From: an uncultured Lachnospiraceae bacterium
GTDB taxonomy: Bacteria > Bacillota > Clostridia > Lachnospirales > Lachnospiraceae
Length of the DNA: 14,507 nt
Direction: 5' to 3'
Assembly (NCBI GenBank): GCA_910577065.1
Contig: CAJTLD010000070.1
Location: 1 to 14,507, forward strand
Positions 6,300-12,945 of the stretch are shown in pieces. Numbering within the stretch: the stretch's first letter is position 1; each line of letters opens with the position of its first letter. The notes under the pieces are model-generated. The model searched no databases. It was given only the letters and a program-made list of their open reading frames with translations, and was not told where the DNA came from. The position numbers were made by a program, and so were the translations under genes.

Positions 6300-8633
6300 A
6301 TGCCGGAGTTTCAGGAAGAATATTTTGAAGATGAGGTTTTAGAAGGCTTTTATGTACCTTCTATGATCAAACGTTGTTGGGCGGCGGAACTTGAAGTATT
6401 ATATGAATTTGACCGGATTTGCCAAAAATATAATATCATGTATTTTGCCAATTGGGGAACTCTGTTGGCAGCCGTTCGTCATGGGGGGATGATGCCGTGG
6501 GATGACGATGTGGATGTGGTTATGACCCGGAATGAATTTGAGCGGTTTTTTACTGTGGCTCAGGGGGAACTGCCAAGTGAATACCATTTTGTAAGGTTTG
6601 AAACATCAAAGACCTGCTGGCAGTTTATTATTAATCTAATGAACAGTTCCAGTATGCGTTTTGATCCGGATTACATGGAACGTCACCATGGATTTCCATA
6701 TATGGCCGGCCTGGATATTTTTATTTTAGATCATTACTGTCCGAATGAAGATGAAGCAGAACACTGGCGGAATACGATAAAGAGAATTTTAGTTGCGGCA
6801 GATCTGTTATGGGAAGAACGGCTGACCGGAAAACAACTTGAAAAGGAATTGTGCGAGATAGAACAGATCACCGGAAGAAAGATTCACCGGAGCAGCAACC
6901 TGTATGATATGCGGATGGAATTATATATTTTTGCAAGAAATGAATGCGCAAAATATAATGGCCAGACAACAAAATATGTATCGCAGATGCTGCCATGGGG
7001 AATCTTTCATAATAGGTATCATCTTCGTGAAGATTATGAATATGTAATCAGGGTTCCGTTTGAAAATATGGAGATATCCATCCCTCTTTTTTATAATAAA
7101 CTTTTAACGGAGAAGTATAACAATTATTTTTACGATTGCAAAAACGGATATACGGCGCATGGCTATCCGTATTATGAAGAACAAAGAAAAGCGCTGGGAG
7201 AAAACGTTGATTTTGTACCGCAGTTTCATTTTTCCAGGGAATTACTTAAGGATGGAGGAGAAGAACGCATTCCAAGGATAAAACGCATTTCCATGGAATA
7301 TGACAGCTATTTTAAACAAATAAGCGCGCAGTTCAGAAGCTGCATCCATTCGGGCAGGCAGTTTGAGTTTGGCGGAATTTCCATAGAGGAGCTTATGGAC
7401 TGCCAAAGTCAGGCAATTACCTATGGGCAGTATTTGGAAGAAGTAAAAGGCGAAGGAGCTGCGGCCGTAAAGATTTTAGAACAGTACTGCGAGGCAATAT
7501 ACCGGTTCAGTGAGATACTGCCGCAGTCGGGTTTTACATCAGATAAAAATGATTTTTCGCTAAAATTACACGAAGCGGCTATGAAGATAGTTTCAGATAT
7601 CTGCCGTCTGACCGTGGAACTGTCAGAATATATCCGGAGTAATATTTTAGATCGGACTACCGTTATGTTTGTTCCGTATAAAGCAAAGCACTGGCAGGTA
7701 TTTCATTCCATCTGGCAGGCCGCAAAGCAGGATCCCCAATGCGACGTTTACGTTGTGCCGTCTCCGTATCAATACATAAAATACGACGGCACGCCGGTGT
7801 GTAGCCGCTTTGAGCAAAGCGGGTATCCAAAGGAAGTCGCGATTACGCCGTATCCGGAATTTGATTTCGAAAAAGCAGGCGCAGACATCATCTATTTTCA
7901 GAATCCGTATGATAATTATAATATGGCTGTACATGTTTCGCCTCAATTTTACTCATCCAATTTGAAACAAAATTGTAAAAAGCTGGTTTATATTCCATAT
8001 TTTCGGGAAGATGATTTTGTAAAATCAGATGAAAAGCAGTATTATAATATGAGATATTATTGTACGATGCCCGGAGTCGTGAATGCAGACAAAATTATTT
8101 TGGCGTCTGAGGCTTTGAAATTGGTATATGTGCAAAAACTGTGTGATTTTGCGGGCGAGGATACAAAAGGAATCTGGGAGTCAAAAATTCTTGCAATGGG
8201 GGCGTCGCTGTATCAAATGCCGACGAAAGAAGCGGCTGCAAAAAAGCTTTGTGAGCAAGGCATTGTTTTGGAACCAGGCAAATGGGTTGTCTATTATATT
8301 TCTATTTCGGCACTCTGTGAAAAGAGGCAGGCGGCTCTGGAAAAAATGGATAGGGCGCTGGAATGTTTGTGTCAACACAGAGAGAATATATCATGTGTTT
8401 GGGTAATGGATCCTGCAATTCGGCAGTATTTAGATGCATATGATTCGAAATTGGCGATGGAGTTTTATAAATTGGCAGAAAAATATAAAGCGTATATTAA
8501 AATTGTACAGGAATTGCGGCAGCCGGAACTTTTGGCGGATTTTTGCGATGCCTATTACGGAGATCCTTCTGTATTGATGCACAAATTCGTTCAGGCTGCT
8601 AAGCCGGTAATGGTCTGCAATTACGATGCCTGA
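6300..8633 (+). CDS. LicD-family / glycosyltransferase-like fusion protein
   Basis: 777 residues with two clear parts. Residues about 25-300 are a LicD domain: YFANWGTLLAAVRHGG (48-63), then PWDDDVDVVM (66-75), whose DDDVD cluster is the nucleotidyltransferase-fold metal site, and LDIFILDHY further on. LicD proteins move phosphocholine or similar phospho-groups from CDP carriers to glycans. A helical linker (about 300-445) follows. Residues about 450-777 begin VMFVPYKAKHWQVF and contain YVVPSPYQY, ADIIYFQNPYD and KLVYIPYFRE. I recognise that arrangement from Lachnospiraceae proteins annotated as LicD or CDP-glycerol glycerophosphotransferase-like, and it probably is a Rossmann-type transferase half. 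No signal peptide or membrane span is seen. It may attach a phospho-substituent, possibly with its linked residue, to the glycan built by this locus. The 64-base gap before it has no clear terminator. Confidence 0.87.
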   Translation: MPEFQEEYFEDEVLEGFYVPSMIKRCWAAELEVLYEFDRICQKYNIMYFANWGTLLAAVRHGGMMPWDDDVDVVMTRNEFERFFTVAQGELPSEYHFVRFETSKTCWQFIINLMNSSSMRFDPDYMERHHGFPYMAGLDIFILDHYCPNEDEAEHWRNTIKRILVAADLLWEERLTGKQLEKELCEIEQITGRKIHRSSNLYDMRMELYIFARNECAKYNGQTTKYVSQMLPWGIFHNRYHLREDYEYVIRVPFENMEISIPLFYNKLLTEKYNNYFYDCKNGYTAHGYPYYEEQRKALGENVDFVPQFHFSRELLKDGGEERIPRIKRISMEYDSYFKQISAQFRSCIHSGRQFEFGGISIEELMDCQSQAITYGQYLEEVKGEGAAAVKILEQYCEAIYRFSEILPQSGFTSDKNDFSLKLHEAAMKIVSDICRLTVELSEYIRSNILDRTTVMFVPYKAKHWQVFHSIWQAAKQDPQCDVYVVPSPYQYIKYDGTPVCSRFEQSGYPKEVAITPYPEFDFEKAGADIIYFQNPYDNYNMAVHVSPQFYSSNLKQNCKKLVYIPYFREDDFVKSDEKQYYNMRYYCTMPGVVNADKIILASEALKLVYVQKLCDFAGEDTKGIWESKILAMGASLYQMPTKEAAAKKLCEQGIVLEPGKWVVYYISISALCEKRQAALEKMDRALECLCQHRENISCVWVMDPAIRQYLDAYDSKLAMEFYKLAEKYKAYIKIVQELRQPELLADFCDAYYGDPSVLMHKFVQAAKPVMVCNYDA

Positions 8634-8665
8634 AAGATACGGCGCAAAGAAAGGATGAAGTTGTA

Positions 8666-9370
8666 ATGGAGAATAAGAGACTGGCAATCATAACCGCCCG
8701 CGGCGGCAGCAAAAGAATACCTGGAAAAAATGTGAAAAGTTTCTGCGGCAAACCAATCATAGCCTATTCCATTTGCGCAGCATTGGAAAGCGGCCTTTTT
8801 ACCGAAGTAATGGTATCCACAGACAGTGAGGAAATTGCGGAAATAGCCAGGCAGTACGGGGCAAAAGTGCCGTTTATGCGCAGTGAAAAAACGTCGGACG
8901 ACTATGCGGCCACATCCGACGTTATTTTAGAAGTGATAGAGCGGTACCAAAGCCTGGGCAGGACATTTGATTATATATGCTGTATTTATCCTACGGCCCC
9001 ATTTATTACCGCAGAAAAATTAAAAGAAGCCATGCGTCTGATGGAAACCGAACATCCGGTACAAGTCATGCCGGTTGTGGCGTTCTCCTATCCGCCGCAA
9101 AGGTGTTTTGTGGCAGACAAAGACGGCAGTATCAAATATAAATACAAGGAATATATGCGCTCGCGTTCCCAGGATTTAGAAACGTGGTATCACGACGCAG
9201 GCCAGTTTTATATTTACCATACGGAAAAATATGTAAGCCTGGGCGGAAATATATCGGAACAGATTATGCCGATTTTTGTATCGGAACTGCAGGTGCAGGA
9301 TATTGACAACGAAGAAGACTGGCAGATTGCGGAACTGAAATATCAGCTTATGAACAGAAAGAAGGAATAG
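8666..9370 (+). CDS. pseF: Pseudaminic acid cytidylyltransferase
   Basis: 234 residues, the usual length for PseF. The N-terminal AIITARGGSKRIPGKNVK (residues 7-24) is the CTP-binding signature of CMP-sialic acid synthetases, followed by STDSEEIAEIARQYGA and an FDYICCIYPTAPF strand. WYHDAGQFYIY near the C-terminal third is PseF-like. It activates pseudaminic acid with CTP to CMP-Pse, the donor for transfer to flagellin or a surface glycan. AAAGGATG at 8650-8657 gives a ribosome binding site before the ATG. It is the first gene of the pse block, ending two bases before pseC starts. A legionaminic or sialic acid specificity is less likely because PseC, PseI, PseH and PseG follow. Confidence 0.9.
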   Translation: MENKRLAIITARGGSKRIPGKNVKSFCGKPIIAYSICAALESGLFTEVMVSTDSEEIAEIARQYGAKVPFMRSEKTSDDYAATSDVILEVIERYQSLGRTFDYICCIYPTAPFITAEKLKEAMRLMETEHPVQVMPVVAFSYPPQRCFVADKDGSIKYKYKEYMRSRSQDLETWYHDAGQFYIYHTEKYVSLGGNISEQIMPIFVSELQVQDIDNEEDWQIAELKYQLMNRKKE

Positions 9371-9372
9371 CC

Positions 9373-10506
9373 ATGTACATACCCTATGGACGGCAAAGTA
9401 TAGACGAAGCAGACATCCGGGCGGTTACAGAAGTTTTAAAAAGCGATTTTCTGACAACCGGCCCTAAAATTGCCGAATTTGAAAAAAAAGTAGCGGACTA
9501 CACAGGCGCAAAATATGCGGTGGCGATCTCCAACGGCACAGCTGCGCTGCATGCCGCCTGTTATGCGGCAGGAATCGGGCCGGGAGATGAAGTGATTACA
9601 ACGCCGCTTACGTTTGCGGCATCGGCGAACTGCGTGCTTTACTGCGGTGGAACACCGGTATTTGCCGATGTAGATGAAAAAACCTATAACATCGATCCGG
9701 ATGATATCAGGCAAAAAATTACAGATAGGACAAAAGCAATTATCCCGGTGCATCTGGCGGGCCAGCCTTGTAATTTAGACGCCATTCATGCAATCGCCAA
9801 AGAATATCATCTTATTGTGATTGAAGACGGGGCCCATGCGCTTGGTTCTTCCTATAAAGGAAAAAAAATAGGAGCCGTTTCGGATATGACAACATTCAGC
9901 TTTCATCCGGTAAAGCCGGTTACGACCGGAGAAGGCGGTATGATTGTTACGGATAACGAAGCATTTTATAAACGTCTCTGCCTGTTTCGGAGCCACGGGA
10001 TCACACGCGATGAAACGCTTATGACAAAAGAGGAAGGGCCATGGTTTTACCAGCAGATACAACTGGGGTACAATTACCGGATTACCGATATCCAGTGTGC
10101 GCTGGGCATAACCCAGATGGACAAATTAGACCGCTTTATCGGCCGCAGGCAGGAACTGGCGGCGCGGTATCATAAAGCTTTTTCCTGTTGCGCCAATATC
10201 ATAACCCCATATCAGATGCCGGATACCAAAAGCGGATGGCACCTTTATATCATTCAGGTCAAAAACCATAACAGGCGTAAGGTTTTTGAACAATTAAGAT
10301 CAGAAGGCATTGGCGTAAACGTCCACTACATTCCGGTATATCTGCACCCATATTATCAGGAACACGGTTATAAAAACGTGCATTGCAGGATGGCGGAACA
10401 GATTTATTCCAACATGCTAAGCCTTCCGCTGTATCCAGGCCTGACCGATCCGGAGCAGGATTATGTGATTGCAAAAGTAAAGGAGTCCCTGCATGAAATT
10501 ATATGA
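9373..10506 (+). CDS. pseC: UDP-4-amino-4,6-dideoxy-N-acetyl-beta-L-altrosamine transaminase
   Basis: 377 residues, matching PseC. This DegT-family PLP enzyme starts IPYGRQSIDEADI, with LTTGPKIAEFE at 27-37, SNGTAALHAACYAAGIGPGD at 53-72, IEDGAHALGSSYKG (150-163; Asp152) and SFHPVKPVTTGEGG (176-189) with Lys181 as the PLP lysine. The GAHALGS and HPVKPVTTGEGG forms are typical of PseC. It aminates C4 of the 4-keto sugar made by PseB. AAGAAGGAA at 9359-9367 precedes the ATG. It overlaps pseI by 14 bases. G+C looks higher than in the genes upstream of 6235 and in the genes at 12376-13352. It is distinct from the WecE-like transaminase at 916, so the locus makes two different aminosugars. Confidence 0.93.
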   Translation: MYIPYGRQSIDEADIRAVTEVLKSDFLTTGPKIAEFEKKVADYTGAKYAVAISNGTAALHAACYAAGIGPGDEVITTPLTFAASANCVLYCGGTPVFADVDEKTYNIDPDDIRQKITDRTKAIIPVHLAGQPCNLDAIHAIAKEYHLIVIEDGAHALGSSYKGKKIGAVSDMTTFSFHPVKPVTTGEGGMIVTDNEAFYKRLCLFRSHGITRDETLMTKEEGPWFYQQIQLGYNYRITDIQCALGITQMDKLDRFIGRRQELAARYHKAFSCCANIITPYQMPDTKSGWHLYIIQVKNHNRRKVFEQLRSEGIGVNVHYIPVYLHPYYQEHGYKNVHCRMAEQIYSNMLSLPLYPGLTDPEQDYVIAKVKESLHEII

Positions 10507-11527
10507 AAAAATAAAAACAGGAACCTATGTCATTGCCGAGATGTCAGCCAATCATGCCGGAAGTATAGAATATGCCAAGGAAATCATTCATGCGGCAAAA
10601 GACTCCGGGGCGGATTGCGTGAAACTTCAGACCTATACGCCGGATACGCTTACCATTGACTGTGATAATAAATATTTTCAAATCTCCGGCGGCACATGGG
10701 GCGGAGAAAATCTGTACCGGCTTTATCAAAAAGCATATACTCCGTGGAACTGGCATGCAGAATTAAAGGCGGAAGCAAAAAAGGCGGGGCTGGATTTTTT
10801 TTCCACGCCGTTTGACAAAACGGCCGTAGATTTTCTGGAAGAAATAGGCGTGGAGTTTTATAAAATAGCTTCCTTTGAGTTGGTGGACATACCCCTTTTG
10901 GAGTATGTGGCCTCAAAGGGGAAGCCGGTTATTATGTCGACGGGTATGGCTTCGCTTGCTGAAATTGACGAAGCCGTCAGGGCAATCCGCGGACAGGGCT
11001 GCCGGGAATTATGTCTTTTGCGCTGTGCAAGCGCTTATCCTGCGATTACAGATGAAATGAATTTGAAAACCATGCAAAATATGGCGGAAATTTTTGGCGT
11101 GCCTGTGGGGCTCTCGGATCACTCCATGGGTTCTGTCGGCGCGGTTACGGCAGTGGCATTGGGAGCTAAGATTATAGAAAAACATTTCTGCCTGGATCGG
11201 GCGATTGAAAATCCGGACGCGTCGTTTTCCATGAACCCGGCAGAATTTAAACAGATGGTAAACGATATCCGGCAGGCGGAAAAGGCGATTGGGCGCATTT
11301 CATACGGCGCGACAGAGCAGGAAGCTTCTAACGCGGTATTCCGGCGTTCTGTTTTCTGTGTCAAAGATATTGGAAAAGGAGAAACGCTGACAGAGGACAA
11401 CGTCCGGGTTATAAGGCCGGGATACGGATTGGCGCCCAAATTTTACCCGCAGGTATTGGGACAGACGGCTCTTTGCGATATAAAACGGGGAACGCCTCTG
11501 ACGTTTGAGATGATAGGAAGAACGTAG
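10493..11527 (+). CDS. pseI: Pseudaminic acid synthase
   Basis: 344 residues, full length for the NeuB/PseI family. The TIM-barrel part carries VIAEMSANH (13-21), CVKLQTYTPDT (42-52), FFSTPFD (102-108), SDHSMG (208-213; His210) and IEKHF (228-232; His231); the two His are the Mn-binding residues of the family. From about 285 a SAF (antifreeze-like) domain follows, with Arg285 in FRRSVF and RPGYGLAPK. It condenses 2,4-diacetamido-2,4,6-trideoxy-altrose with phosphoenolpyruvate to pseudaminic acid. The start is ATG at 10493 after AAAGGAG (10479-10485). Its last codons and the downstream SD-like bases (11501-11534) recur in degraded form at 12337-12370. Confidence 0.94.
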   Translation: MKLYEKIKTGTYVIAEMSANHAGSIEYAKEIIHAAKDSGADCVKLQTYTPDTLTIDCDNKYFQISGGTWGGENLYRLYQKAYTPWNWHAELKAEAKKAGLDFFSTPFDKTAVDFLEEIGVEFYKIASFELVDIPLLEYVASKGKPVIMSTGMASLAEIDEAVRAIRGQGCRELCLLRCASAYPAITDEMNLKTMQNMAEIFGVPVGLSDHSMGSVGAVTAVALGAKIIEKHFCLDRAIENPDASFSMNPAEFKQMVNDIRQAEKAIGRISYGATEQEASNAVFRRSVFCVKDIGKGETLTEDNVRVIRPGYGLAPKFYPQVLGQTALCDIKRGTPLTFEMIGRT

Positions 11528-11534
11528 AAAGGAA
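11501..11534 (+). repeat. Direct repeat, copy A (end of pseI)
   Basis: Thirty-four bases covering the pseI stop and ribosome binding site of pseH, 30 identical to 12337-12370. The two copies are 836 bases apart and bracket pseH with the gene-free stretch. Confidence 0.75.
11528..11533 (+). promoter_or_regulatory. Ribosome binding site that decides the TTG start of pseH
   Basis: AAAGGA lies 6 bases before the TTG at 11540. It overlaps the 34-base repeat shared with 12337-12370, so both the pseH gene and the acyltransferase gene use the same post-pseI ribosome binding sequence. Confidence 0.75.
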
Positions 11535-11539
11535 CTATT

Positions 11540-12031
11540 TTGGAAGGATATTTGCGAAAGGCTACAATAGCGGATATGGATCTTTTGTTTGAGTGGGCAA
11601 ACGATCCGCTTGTCCGGCAAAATTCATTTACCACAGAAAAAATCACTTATGAAGAGCATCAGAGGTGGTTTTGGAAGGCGTTAGAACGCGAAAATTTTCA
11701 GCAATATATTTATATGTATGAAAATAAAGCGGTTGGGCAGGTCCGTGTTGAAATTCATAAGGATACGGCCGAGATTGGATATAGTATTTGTCAGGAAAGA
11801 CGGCGTCAGGGGCATGGTAAACTGATATTAAAATTAATATGCGAACAGGTTAAATGTGACTTTCCGTTTGTGTGCAAATTAGTCGGAAAAGTAAAAACAA
11901 ATAATCCGGCGTCAGGAAATGCATTTGTAAATGCAGGGTTTAAAGCAGCCTATTCTGTCTTTGAAAGAAATATGGGGCAAATAGGGAAAGCAGCAGAAAA
12001 GTGGGGGGGGGTGGACAGGCATATTCTATAA
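11540..12031 (+). CDS. pseH: UDP-4-amino-sugar N-acetyltransferase (GNAT)
   Basis: 163 residues, close to the family's length of about 155-180. It begins LRKATIADMDLLFEWANDPLVRQNS, the PseH/RimJ-like GNAT opening. The acetyl-CoA loop is RRRQGHGKLIL (87-97, Q/RxxGxG/A form) and NNPASGNAFVNAGFK (121-135) closes the fold. PseH N-acetylates the 4-amino group made by PseC. The start is TTG at 11540, 6 bases after AAAGGA. The last nine residues are read through a run of nine G (12003-12011), so loss or gain of one G would give a different C-terminal tail while leaving the GNAT core intact. This tail has no obvious family counterpart and may have been acquired at the recombination scar that starts just downstream. 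Role sure; natural C terminus uncertain. Confidence 0.86.
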   Translation: MEGYLRKATIADMDLLFEWANDPLVRQNSFTTEKITYEEHQRWFWKALERENFQQYIYMYENKAVGQVRVEIHKDTAEIGYSICQERRRQGHGKLILKLICEQVKCDFPFVCKLVGKVKTNNPASGNAFVNAGFKAAYSVFERNMGQIGKAAEKWGGVDRHIL

Positions 12032-12060
12032 CAGAACCATAGCGGACATGGCGGGCAAAA

Positions 12061-12082
12061 CCCTGCCAGCCAGAGGGCAGGG
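12061..12082 (+). other. GC-rich hairpin after pseH
   Basis: CCCTGCC (12061-12067) pairs with GGCAGGG (12076-12082) over an 8-base loop. It begins 30 bases after the pseH stop. No T run follows, so it is not a classic intrinsic terminator; it might slow transcription or protect the upstream mRNA 3' end. Confidence 0.4.
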
Positions 12083-12122
12083 CGTGCTTGAAAATTCATT
12101 CCCATATTCTGCAGCCAACTCT

Positions 12123-12269
12123 TCAATTCCTGGTCGGAGGCAGTAGTAGCGTGATATTAGCGTCATCAGATTGAATATTAGAAGTCCAATCTGTATGAAT
12201 TTGGTTCACGTAACTGTTGAGTTCCTCCTCCCCATTTGGTACAAATCTTCCGTTCAATGTATAATACAT
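12123..12269 (-). pseudogene. Short unidentified reverse reading frame, possible gene fragment
   Basis: A 48-codon frame on the minus strand starts at the ATG whose complement is 12267-12269 and begins MYYTLNGRFVPNGEEELNSY. The frame is open further upstream (HRADHLSTCLNHAFRQ precedes the Met), with no ribosome binding site. A one-base frame change near 12145 would continue it as TTASDQELKSWLQNMGMNFQ, so it may be a frameshifted fragment of a longer lost gene. I do not recognise the protein. It runs opposite to every gene in the window. It could equally be chance open frame. Confidence 0.2.
12236..12265 (+). promoter_or_regulatory. Candidate promoter for the acyltransferase-hydratase-pseG genes
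   Basis: TTGGTA (12236-12241, 4 of 6 match to TTGACA) and a perfect TATAAT (12260-12265) are 18 bases apart. The transcript would start near 12272, about 100 bases before the ATG at 12376. It would restart transcription after the hairpin at 12061. It is the only sigma-A-like pair I find between pseH and pseG. The -10 box lies inside a dyad, which could be an operator. Confidence 0.35.
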
Positions 12270-12278
12270 TTGACGGAA
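12248..12278. repeat. 31-base near-perfect inverted repeat
   Basis: Arms of 14 bases (TTCCGTTCAATGTA and TACATTTGACGGAA) are separated by TAA. Twelve of 14 positions pair; of the other two, one is a possible G-U pair in RNA. It encloses the TATAAT box at 12260-12265. It may be an operator, an element end, or an RNA hairpin. Confidence 0.6.
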
Positions 12279-12306
12279 AGCATGATTCAGACACGTACTA
12301 AGATGG

Positions 12307-12363
12307 TCTGCGCGATGTGAACGGAAAACGCCGCGGAAGTTTGAGTTGATTGGAAGAATGTAG
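12307..12363 (+). pseudogene. Remnant of the 3' end of a pseI/neuB-like gene
   Basis: The frame ending in TAG at 12361-12363 reads CERKTPRKFELIGRM before the stop, against DIKRGTPLTFEMIGRT at the end of pseI. Over 12337-12370 versus 11501-11534, 30 of 34 bases are identical, including the stop codon and the following AAAGGAA. Similarity fades out upstream within about 25 bases with one gap. This is the last part of a SAF domain without the rest of the gene. It shows that a synthase gene of this family once lay directly upstream of the acyltransferase at 12376, or that this segment was copied. Confidence 0.65.
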
Positions 12364-12370
12364 AAAGGAA
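12337..12370 (+). repeat. Direct repeat, copy B (before acyltransferase)
   Basis: Partner of the repeat at 11501-11534 with four substitutions and no gaps. It supplies the AAAGGAA ribosome binding site of the gene starting at 12376. Confidence 0.75.
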
Positions 12371-12375
12371 AGGAT

Positions 12376-12945
12376 ATGGGAAATTTTTTGTCTGAAAGTG
12401 AATTAAAAGACCTTGGTTTGAAAGAATATGGAGAAAATGTTTTAATTGGAAGACATGCGGTATTATATAATCCGGAATTTTTATCGATTGGAAGCCATGT
12501 GAGAATTGATGATTTTACAGTGATAAGCGGAAAGGTTACACTGGGAAATTATATTCATATTTCACAGTTTTGCGGGATTTATGGAGGAGAAAAAGGCGTA
12601 GTAATGGAAGATTTCTCAGGATTATCGTCAAAATGTTCTGTTTATGCAGTTTCAGACGATTATTCCGGAAACTCTATGACAAATCCCATGGTACCATTGG
12701 AATACAGACCTTGTGTAGTAAACGCGCCGGTACAAATAAAAAAGCATGCCATTGTAGGATGCAACTCCGTTGTACTGCCGGGAGTTATCATAGAAGAGGG
12801 GACAGCTGTTGGAAGTATGGCGTTATGTAACAAAACTACAGAAGCATGGTCAATGTATGTTGGGGTTCCGGCACATCGTGTTGGCACGAGAAAGAAAGAG
12901 ATCTTAAACTTGGAAAAAAAGTTTATGAAGGAGTTGGAGGTATGA
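12376..12945 (+). CDS. Hexapeptide-repeat acyltransferase, sugar O- or N-acyl type
   Basis: 189 residues. A short helical N terminus (LSESELKDLGL) is followed by left-handed beta-helix repeats from about residue 22 (VLIGRHAVLYNPEFLSIGS), a loop region (about 92-115) and a second helix section IKKHAIVGCNSVVLPGVIIEEG (121-142) that closes with YVGVPAHRVG. This is the layout of galactoside/xenobiotic-type acyltransferases in O-antigen and capsule loci. It lies inside the pse block and overlaps by four bases the PhaJ-like hydratase gene, so it may use a 3-hydroxyacyl-CoA rather than acetyl-CoA. The substrate may be a pseudaminic acid precursor, but a sugar of the first half of the locus is also possible. 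AAAGGAA (12364-12370) is 5 bases from the ATG. G+C is visibly lower than in pseC and pseI. Confidence 0.85.
   Translation: MGNFLSESELKDLGLKEYGENVLIGRHAVLYNPEFLSIGSHVRIDDFTVISGKVTLGNYIHISQFCGIYGGEKGVVMEDFSGLSSKCSVYAVSDDYSGNSMTNPMVPLEYRPCVVNAPVQIKKHAIVGCNSVVLPGVIIEEGTAVGSMALCNKTTEAWSMYVGVPAHRVGTRKKEILNLEKKFMKELEV
12928..12933 (+). promoter_or_regulatory. Ribosome binding site that decides the hydratase start
   Basis: AAGGAG lies 8 bases before the ATG at 12942, in the end of the acyltransferase gene. It supports 12942 over the in-frame ATG at 12846, which would put 32 unrelated residues ahead of the family N terminus. Confidence 0.8.

Larger units (their letters stand above)
12032..12375. other. 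344-base gene-free stretch (recombination scar)
   Basis: No convincing forward gene lies here. The stretch holds a GC-rich hairpin (12061-12082), a short unidentified reverse reading frame (12123-12269), a 31-base dyad with a TATAAT box, and a decayed pseI-like 3' end (about 12307-12363). It interrupts an otherwise tightly packed operon, and looks like the remains of one or more genes lost in rearrangement. Confidence 0.7.

Noticed and set aside
7647..7946. Minus-strand frame of 99 codons inside the LicD gene
   Set aside because: It is an antisense shadow of a strongly conserved coding region, with no recognisable motif or ribosome binding site.
10544..11646. Several minus-strand frames over pseI and the start of pseH
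   Set aside because: They run antisense to PseI and PseH coding sequence, and their translations show no family features.
12061..12082. Hairpin as an intrinsic terminator of pseH
   Set aside because: The stem is GC-rich but no T run follows it, so only a hairpin is reported.
12846..12941. 32 extra residues at the N terminus of the MaoC hydratase
   Set aside because: They are out-of-frame acyltransferase sequence; the ATG at 12942 has AAGGAG 8 bases before it.
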